Shown: piece by piece, positions 58,728 to 64,000 of the stretch
How positions within the stretch are numbered: position 1 is the first letter of the stretch
Layout: each line of letters starts with the position of its first letter
Assembly: GCF_039697315.1 (NCBI RefSeq)
Contig: NZ_CP155619.1
Span: 992,001-1,056,000, forward strand
Direction of reading: 5' to 3'
DNA from: Pseudomonas abietaniphila
GTDB lineage: Bacteria > Pseudomonadota > Gammaproteobacteria > Pseudomonadales > Pseudomonadaceae
DNA length: 64,000 bases
Translations under genes and position numbers: made by a program
The notes under the pieces: model-generated
What the model was told of the DNA's origin: nothing
What the model saw: only the letters and a program-made list of their open reading frames with translations
Database searches by the model: none

Positions 58728-58894
58728 TCGATTGCGCTGGAAAACCTTTGCCGGACCACTAAGGGATGCACGTCGTACATTCGCAGCGTGCATCAACCCG
58801 TTGAATCCCACGCATAAGCACTTTTGGTTGGTGCCCATTACCGTGCGTCGATAACAATTACGCCACTTCCCCACGGCGCAATGAGCACTCGAAC

Positions 58895-59728
58895 ATGACA
58901 ATGGACATCCTCAGGCTTGCGGCCTTTTCCGACGCTGACCAAGGCGGTAATCCGGCTGGGGTCTGGATCGGCGAAATCTTTCCTGACGACGCGATCATGC
59001 AGCGGGTGGCCGCCGAGGTCGGCTATTCGGAAACGGCCTTCGCGGTGCCGCAAGGTGACGGTTTTCGTGTGCGCTATTTCTCCCCCGAAGCCGAAGTGCC
59101 GTTCTGCGGTCACGCCACCATCGCCTTGGGCGCAGCGCTGGCGGGCCGGTTTGGCGAAGGCCTTTTCAAGCTCTTCCTGAACGAAGCGCAGATCAGCGTC
59201 GAAGGACACAGGCACGGCGCATTGACCTCTGCCGCGCTGCAATCCCCGCCGACCTTCAGCAAACCGGTCAGCCGCGAACGGCTCAGTCAGGCCATGTCAC
59301 TGTTTGATCTGCAAGCCGAAGATATCGACTTGCGTATTCCGCCTGCGCTTATCAATGGCGGCGCGCAGCACCTGGTGCTCGCCGTGAATCGTCGGGACAC
59401 GCTCAGGAACATGCGCTATGACTTCGCGACGGGCCGTGAGTTGATGGTGCGTGAAGGTTGGGTGACGATATTGCTGGTGTTCGCCGAATCCCCTCGCCTC
59501 TTCCACACGCGCAATCCATTTGCCTTTGGCGGCGTCTATGAAGACCCTGCCACGGGTGCATCGAGCGCGGCGTTCGCCGGTTATTTGCGTGACATTGGCT
59601 GGGACCATGGCGGCGTCATCGACATCGTGCAGGGCGAAGACATGGGCAGCCGCTCGCGGATTCGAGCCGAGTTCAGTCCTGAACCCGGCAGTTCAATCCG
59701 TCTGTCAGGGACCGCGCGTACGTTGTAA
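58895..59728 (+). CDS. PhzF-family protein
   Basis: A 277-residue member of the PhzF/diaminopimelate-epimerase-fold isomerases. Marks: FSDADQGGNPAGVWIGE at the start, the catalytic-Glu segment GYSETAF, FCGHATIALGAALA, and DPATGASSAAFAGYL near the C-terminus. True PhzF isomerises a phenazine precursor, but no other phz genes are present, so this is one of the many PhzF homologues with unknown substrate. Confidence 0.9.
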   Translation: MTMDILRLAAFSDADQGGNPAGVWIGEIFPDDAIMQRVAAEVGYSETAFAVPQGDGFRVRYFSPEAEVPFCGHATIALGAALAGRFGEGLFKLFLNEAQISVEGHRHGALTSAALQSPPTFSKPVSRERLSQAMSLFDLQAEDIDLRIPPALINGGAQHLVLAVNRRDTLRNMRYDFATGRELMVREGWVTILLVFAESPRLFHTRNPFAFGGVYEDPATGASSAAFAGYLRDIGWDHGGVIDIVQGEDMGSRSRIRAEFSPEPGSSIRLSGTARTL

Positions 59729-59731
59729 TCG

Positions 59732-60883
59732 CTACACCTTCAGATAGCGACCGCTGATCGCCGCACCCAGCAGCATCACGGCGATGATCAGAAACGCCGC
59801 GCCGAGGCTGCTGAGGTGGGCGACGAACCCGATACCGGCCGGGCCCATCAGGATACCGATGTAACCCAGCGTGGTGATGGCCGGAACGGCGACGTTCTCG
59901 GGCATGGTTTTCTGTCGGCCCACCGCGCTGTAGAACACCGGCACGATGTTGGAGCAACCCAGCCCCACGAGCGCGTAACCGGCCAAGGCTGCTTGCCAAT
60001 AGGGAACCAGTGTGGCGACTGTCATGCCGACCGCTGCGCACAACCCACCGAACAGAATGATCTTGTGCACGCCCAGTCGACGCACGATCGGGTCGCCGCA
60101 CAAGCGTCCGATGGCCATCGCCAACGCAAACACCGCATAACCAAAACCGGCGTATGACGGCTCGACACCGTGCCGGGCGCTTAGGAACACGGCGCTCCAG
60201 TCGAGCATCGCGCCTTCGGTGAGGAAGACGGTAAAGCACATCAGGCCGATGAACAGCACCACGCCATGGGGAATGGCGAACGCCGGACCGCCCGCTTCAC
60301 TGCCGTAACCGAGCATGTTCGGGCGAGCCTTGTACAAGGCCAGGGCGATGAACACCGACACCAGCGAAACGGTCAGCCACGGCCACACGCCTATGCTCAG
60401 CAGCGCAGAAACACCTGCCGCCCCCACAATACCGCCACAACTGAACAGCCCGTGAAAGCCCGACATCATGGTCTTGCCACTGGCGCGCTCGACGATGATG
60501 GCCTGTATGTTGGTGACACACCCCAGCGCGCCCATGCTGGCGCCGTAGATAAAAAGGACCGCCACCATCAATGGCACGTTGTCGAGTGTGGCGAGTAACG
60601 GCAGGCACAGGCAGGCGATGCTGCCGACCACAGTGATGATGCGACGACAGCCGTAACGCACGGTCATGGCGCCGGCCAGTGGCATGGCGATGATCGAGCC
60701 GATGCCCAGACACAGCAGCAACAGGCCGAGGCTTGCGTCGTCCAGGCCCAGGCGGCTCTTGGCATAAGGCACCAGCGGCGCCCACGCGGAAATGCTGAAC
60801 CCGGTGATGAAATACGTGACGCGGGTGGAAAACTGTTCGAGCCGTCCTGGCACGGTCGGTGCCGCAGTGCCGATGGAGGTCAT
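59732..60883 (-). CDS. MFS transporter
   Basis: A 383-residue permease with twelve predicted helices. Family marks include GIGSIIAMPLAGAMTVRYGCRR between helices 2 and 3, GFHGLFSCGGIVGAA, and a second-half GFGYAVFALAMAIGRLCGD. The sequence is of the general multidrug/sugar-acid type with no clear substrate. The ATG (MTSIGTAAP) follows GGGAGC; its stop is 4 bases from the convergent phzF stop. Confidence 0.9.
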   Translation of the reverse strand: MTSIGTAAPTVPGRLEQFSTRVTYFITGFSISAWAPLVPYAKSRLGLDDASLGLLLLCLGIGSIIAMPLAGAMTVRYGCRRIITVVGSIACLCLPLLATLDNVPLMVAVLFIYGASMGALGCVTNIQAIIVERASGKTMMSGFHGLFSCGGIVGAAGVSALLSIGVWPWLTVSLVSVFIALALYKARPNMLGYGSEAGGPAFAIPHGVVLFIGLMCFTVFLTEGAMLDWSAVFLSARHGVEPSYAGFGYAVFALAMAIGRLCGDPIVRRLGVHKIILFGGLCAAVGMTVATLVPYWQAALAGYALVGLGCSNIVPVFYSAVGRQKTMPENVAVPAITTLGYIGILMGPAGIGFVAHLSSLGAAFLIIAVMLLGAAISGRYLKV

Positions 60884-61029
60884 TGCTGCTCCCTTGTCTG
60901 GCGGTGGAGAAAGCCGCCCTGCATGGGTCGACAAACTAAGAGCCTAACAAAGGTTGGCGCAATGCCGAAGAAGGGATGTGGGTGGATTTAGCCTCAGGAA
61001 GGCCTCAGTCGTCTTACGACATCCATGAT
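60884..61029. other. Spacer before the repeat array
   Basis: About 145 bases upstream of the MFS gene with nothing recognised; presumably its promoter on the minus strand. Confidence 0.4.
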
Positions 61030-61915
61030 CGACATAGCCGGGAGACTGCATTACCCCTGTAGGAGCAATCGGAGGTTACGACGGTCGCGACGCAGTGTGT
61101 CAGCCAATACATCACTGCCTGACACACCGCGTTCGCTGCCGTCGTAACCTCCGACGTCTCCCACACTGGACCGCGTTGCCGGGCGTACGCCTTATGCTTT
61201 CCGCGGCGAGATTGTGAATGATCTCGACGATTGAGCGTGGGAAACGATCAAGCACCCTCTACATCGCCGGGAGAATGCATTTCCCCTGTAGGAGCAATCG
61301 GAGGTTACGACGGTCGCGAATGCGGTGTGTCAGCCAATACATCACTGCCTGACACACCGCATTCGCTACCGTCGTAACCTCCGACGTCTCCCACACCGGA
61401 CCGCGTTGCCGGGGCGTATGGCTTACGCCTTCCAAGGGGACTTGCGGATGATTTCAATCAAGTTCAGCGGCTTGAGCGTGGGAACAAGCAGCACCCTCTA
61501 CATCGCCGGGAGAATGCATTTCCCCTGTAGGAGCAATCGGAGGTTACGACGGTCGCGAATGCGGTGTGTCAGGCAATACATCACTGCCTGACATACCGCA
61601 TTCGCTGCCGTCGTAACCTCCGACGTCTCCCACACCGGACCGCGTTGCCGGGGCGTGCGGCTTATGCCTTCCACGGCGAGGTGCGGATGATCTCGACGAT
61701 TGAGCGTGGGAAACGATCAAGCACCCTCTACATCGCCGGGAGAATGCATTTCCCCTGTAGGAGCAATCGGAGGTTACGACGGTCGCGAATGCGGTGTGTC
61801 GGGCAATACATCACTGCCTGACACACCGCATTCGCTGCCGTCGTAACCTCCGACGTCTCCCACACTGGACCGCGTTGCCGGGGCGTGTGGCTCACGCCTT
61901 CCAAGGCGACTTACG
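61030..61915. repeat. Tandem array of four palindrome-plus-gene-tail units
   Basis: The palindrome beginning TAGGAGCAATCGGAGGTTAC occurs at 61061, 61289, 61528 and 61758 (unit lengths 228, 239 and 230). Each palindrome has arms of about 35 bases (GGAGGTTACGACGGTCGCG...GTGTGTCAG and its inverted copy) around a loop CCAATACATCACTG. Between palindromes is a copy of the last 50-65 bases of the HD-domain gene (GCCTTCCAAGGGGACTTGCG, then GATGATTTC, AGTTCAGCGGCTTGA) followed by CAGCACCCTCTACATCGCCG. The 9-11 base length differences come from loss of AAGTTCAGCGGCTTG in units 1 and 3. Confidence 0.88.
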
Positions 61916-62533
61916 AATGATCTCGACGAAGTTCAGCGGCTTGAACGTCGGGTTTTCATCGACCAGCACGTCGGCGTTGACGGTGCCGAAGGTGGTGTCG
62001 GGCTTGTGACGGAAGCCGTTGGCGAAGGCGCACAGGATGCATTCCTTGAAGGCTTCACCACGCGGGTGAGCGTGGGTCACGACTTCACGCTGCTGGTCGC
62101 TGAACTGGTCGTAGTTGATGCCGAGCACGTCCATCTCGACGCCTGCGGTGACCAGTGCCACGTTCGGCCGCAGGTGCTCCGGCACGCCCGGCGTGGTGTG
62201 CAGGGCGATCGACAACCACACTTGCTCCAGATCGCCTTCGGACAAGCCGAACGGCTTGGCGAACGCACGGGCTGCGTTGGCGCCGTCCACTTCGAAGCGC
62301 AGGTCCGGGCTGCGGTGTTTTTCCATCAGACCGAGGTCGTGGAACATGGCGCCGACGTACAACTGCTCGGCGTCGTACTTCAATCCTTTGCGCTCACCGG
62401 TCAACGCGCCCCACAAAAAAACACGGCGGGAGTGATTGAACAGCAGATCGTCTTCCTGATCGCGGATGTATTCGGTGGTCGCGCGAGCCAGGGCGCTGTC
62501 AGGGATCTTGATACCGGCGATTTCTTGAGTCAT
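61892..62533 (-). CDS. HD-domain hydrolase (cyanamide hydratase-like)
   Basis: A 213-residue HD-superfamily protein. Metal-site residues appear in order: NHSRRVFLWG (His), GAMFHDLGLMEKH (HD pair), then ALHTTPGVPEHL and EMDVLGINYDQ (final Asp). This layout fits the cyanamide hydratase/Ddi2-like HD group. The true substrate is unknown. The ATG has AGGAAG upstream. Its last 50-65 bases are copied three times in the array immediately downstream of its stop. Confidence 0.85.
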   Translation of the reverse strand: MTQEIAGIKIPDSALARATTEYIRDQEDDLLFNHSRRVFLWGALTGERKGLKYDAEQLYVGAMFHDLGLMEKHRSPDLRFEVDGANAARAFAKPFGLSEGDLEQVWLSIALHTTPGVPEHLRPNVALVTAGVEMDVLGINYDQFSDQQREVVTHAHPRGEAFKECILCAFANGFRHKPDTTFGTVNADVLVDENPTFKPLNFVEIIRKSPWKA

Positions 62534-62798
62534 GGAGGTCTTCCTCGATTGATCGCGCCGGTGTGGCGCGTTGAGGAGAAGTCTGCGGGACGAGGGTTTG
62601 CCCCTCAATCGGCGCGCGGTCTCGTTCTCTGCCAAACGTGCATCGTTTACTGCCAGCCCATCTGGCGTTTACCAGATTCCGCGCGAACGAGAGGGGCGCC
62701 TTCGGCTAGACTGTGCGCCGTTTCCCACGATCAGGCCGCCAGAGTCTGACGCCGTAAGCACCTTCAAAATCCTCAAGCATCGAAACCAAGGAGACCCT

Positions 62799-63683
62799 GT
62801 GTACAAGGGTGTTGCGTTATCGGTCATGGCCTCCTGCCTCTTTGCGGTCATGTACTACTACACCTCGCTGCTCATACCGTTGAGCGGTGAAGAAATCTTC
62901 GGCTGGCGCATGCTGCTGACCCTGCCCTGCGTCACGGTCTTCATGCTGTCCAGTGGCGACTGGCGCCTGGCCCGTGCGCTGGCCGGACGCATTCGCCAGA
63001 ACCCGGCCCTGCTCGGCGGCATGGCGCTGTCGGCATCGCTGATGGGCGTGCAACTGTGGCTGTTCCTGTGGGCGCCCTTGCACGGGCGCAGTCTGGAAGT
63101 GTCGCTGGGCTATTTTCTGTTGCCATTGACGATCATCCTCACGGGACGCCTGGTCTATGGCGAGCAGCTCTCGCATTTGCAGAAGATCGCCGCGTGCTGC
63201 GCATTGGTCGGCGTGGGCAACGAGCTGCTGCGTTTGGGCAGTTTTTCCTGGGAAACCCTGGTGGTGTGCCTTGGGTATCCGGTGTATTTCATCCTGCGGC
63301 GCAAACTCAAGACCGATAACCTTGGCGGGCTATGGTGGGACATGTTGCTGATACTGCCAGCGGCCGTGTTCTTCATCTGCAAGGGCAACCCTGCGGTGGT
63401 CGAACAGTTCCCGCGCTTCTACCTGTTGATTCCGGTACTGGGTGCGATCAGCGCTTCGGCCCTCGTCGCCTATATCCTGGCCAGTCGCCTGTTGGCGTTC
63501 AGCGTGTTCGGCCTGCTGAGTTACGTTGAGCCGGTGCTGCTGGTCGGTGTCGCCCTGTTGCTGGGCGAGTCCATCGGGCGGGATGAATGGATGACCTACC
63601 TGCCGATCTGGCTCGCGGTCATGGTGCTGATGGGTGAAGGCGTCAAGCATGTGTTGGCGCAAAGTCGACGTAACAGCGTTTGA
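62799..63683 (+). CDS. RarD/EamA-type permease
   Basis: A 294-residue membrane protein with ten hydrophobic segments and two EamA repeats, beginning YKGVALSVMASCLFAVMYYYTS and including FGWRMLLTLPCV and LTGRLVYGEQLSHLQKIA, typical of RarD (chloramphenicol-sensitive protein) homologues. Transport substrate unknown. The start is GTG, 5 bases after AAGGAG; the longer frame upstream crosses the divergent promoter. Confidence 0.88.
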   Translation: MYKGVALSVMASCLFAVMYYYTSLLIPLSGEEIFGWRMLLTLPCVTVFMLSSGDWRLARALAGRIRQNPALLGGMALSASLMGVQLWLFLWAPLHGRSLEVSLGYFLLPLTIILTGRLVYGEQLSHLQKIAACCALVGVGNELLRLGSFSWETLVVCLGYPVYFILRRKLKTDNLGGLWWDMLLILPAAVFFICKGNPAVVEQFPRFYLLIPVLGAISASALVAYILASRLLAFSVFGLLSYVEPVLLVGVALLLGESIGRDEWMTYLPIWLAVMVLMGEGVKHVLAQSRRNSV

Positions 63684-63734
63684 TCGCAACACATCGTCGA
63701 TGCAAGCGATGAGCGCATCGCTGATGGTTTAACG

Positions 63735-63824
63735 CTGTGGCAGCGAATTCATTCGCGGGGGCCGGTACAGCCGATAGCTGTCTGGCGTCTGGAGCATCTT
63801 TCGCGAATAAATTCGCTCCCACAG
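63735..63824. repeat. REP palindrome
   Basis: CTGTGGCAGCGAATTCATTCG and inverted CGCGAATAAATTCGCTCCCACAG, between the convergent RarD and ZapE-like genes. Confidence 0.85.
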
Positions 63825-63860
63825 GTTTCCATCGCCTGAAGGTACATTGCATCGGTTGCC

Positions 63861-64000
63861 TTAGTGCCCAAACCGCGCCAGCTGCATTTCCTGCAACCGG
63901 CTCAGCGTCCGGCGAAAGGCAAAGGCCAGGTAACCCTCGGTGTACAGTTCCTGCATCGGCATGGCCGCCTCGACATACAGCGGCACCTTGCGGTCATAAC
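63861..64000 (-). CDS. zapE: AFG1/ZapE-family ATPase, C-terminal fragment
   Basis: The last 46 residues, cut by the window edge: after YDRKVPLYVEAAMPM comes ELYTEGYLAFAFRRTLSRLQ, ending EMQLARFGH. The FRRTLSRLQEM end is characteristic of AFG1/ZapE P-loop ATPases, which act in cell division or mitochondrial-type quality control. The ATPase core is outside the window. Confidence 0.75.
   Translation of the reverse strand, partial: YDRKVPLYVEAAMPMQELYTEGYLAFAFRRTLSRLQEMQLARFGH

Noticed and set aside
61030..61915. Tandem repeats that could be read as a CRISPR array.
   Set aside because: Units are 228-239 bases with 35-base inverted arms and the intervening sequences are copies of a neighbouring gene end, not unique spacers; no cas genes are present.
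61325..62009. Three short plus-strand frames with near-identical sequence in the array.
   Set aside because: They arise from the palindromic repeat itself and lack ribosome sites.

Overview
The window is a high-GC chromosomal segment from a fluorescent-type Pseudomonas (gamma-proteobacteria). The evidence is the gene order acnA - aer - ccoNOQP - ccoGHIS - hemN - anr - apt - recR - ybaB - dnaX, which as far as I recall follows the P. aeruginosa PA1532-PA1562 neighbourhood, together with a dozen REP-type palindromes (conserved ends TGTAGGAGCG / TGTGGGAGCG) between genes. I saw no rRNA, tRNA, CRISPR array, transposase or integrase.

Layout. 1-10 kb: tail of an aldo/keto reductase, a ZntB/CorA-type metal transporter, a PiT phosphate transporter, a LeuCD paralogue pair, a LysR regulator, and a sulfonate-sulfur pair (SsuD/MsuD-type monooxygenase plus the sigma-54 activator SfnR). 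10-15 kb: soxR with a divergent ABM-domain gene that has a SoxR-type promoter, a coiled-coil hypothetical protein, an FAD/NAD(P)-binding protein between inverted dispersed repeats, an XRE-cupin regulator, and rlmM. 15-21 kb: acnA, a CPBP protease and the aerotaxis receptor aer.

21-33 kb is the accessory part. It holds a family of proteins built from tandem modules of about 110 residues (21202-21852, 22273-22926, 25919-27733, 27966-29822, 29886-32489), none with a visible signal peptide. The last adds a BIG2 domain and a tail resembling the C-terminal lectin-like domain of intimin/invasin adhesins. Three of these genes share an upstream motif, TTGACA-N17-TTAGTT. A convergent classical autotransporter sits among them and carries an 11-C homopolymer inside its passenger coding sequence, a likely phase-variation switch. 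I do not recognise the function of the modular family; this is the best candidate in the window for an undescribed system.

34-48 kb is the micro-aerobic respiration block: cbb3 oxidase ccoNOQP, a secreted metallophosphoesterase set between the structural and assembly genes, ccoGHIS, a TauE/DsbD-like membrane protein, hemN (with an Anr-type box), the regulator anr, and apt. 48-53 kb is the recR/ybaB/dnaX recombination-replication group with a CurA-type reductase inserted. 52.8-64 kb is a mixed housekeeping/accessory tail: a periplasmic binding protein, a Tat-exported phosphoesterase, a LysR/PACE efflux pair, a haloacetate-dehalogenase-like hydrolase, an AhpD-like protein, a PhzF protein, an MFS transporter, a four-unit tandem array (each unit a long palindrome plus a copy of the 3' end of the neighbouring gene), an HD-domain hydrolase, a RarD-type permease, and the end of a ZapE/AFG1-type ATPase.
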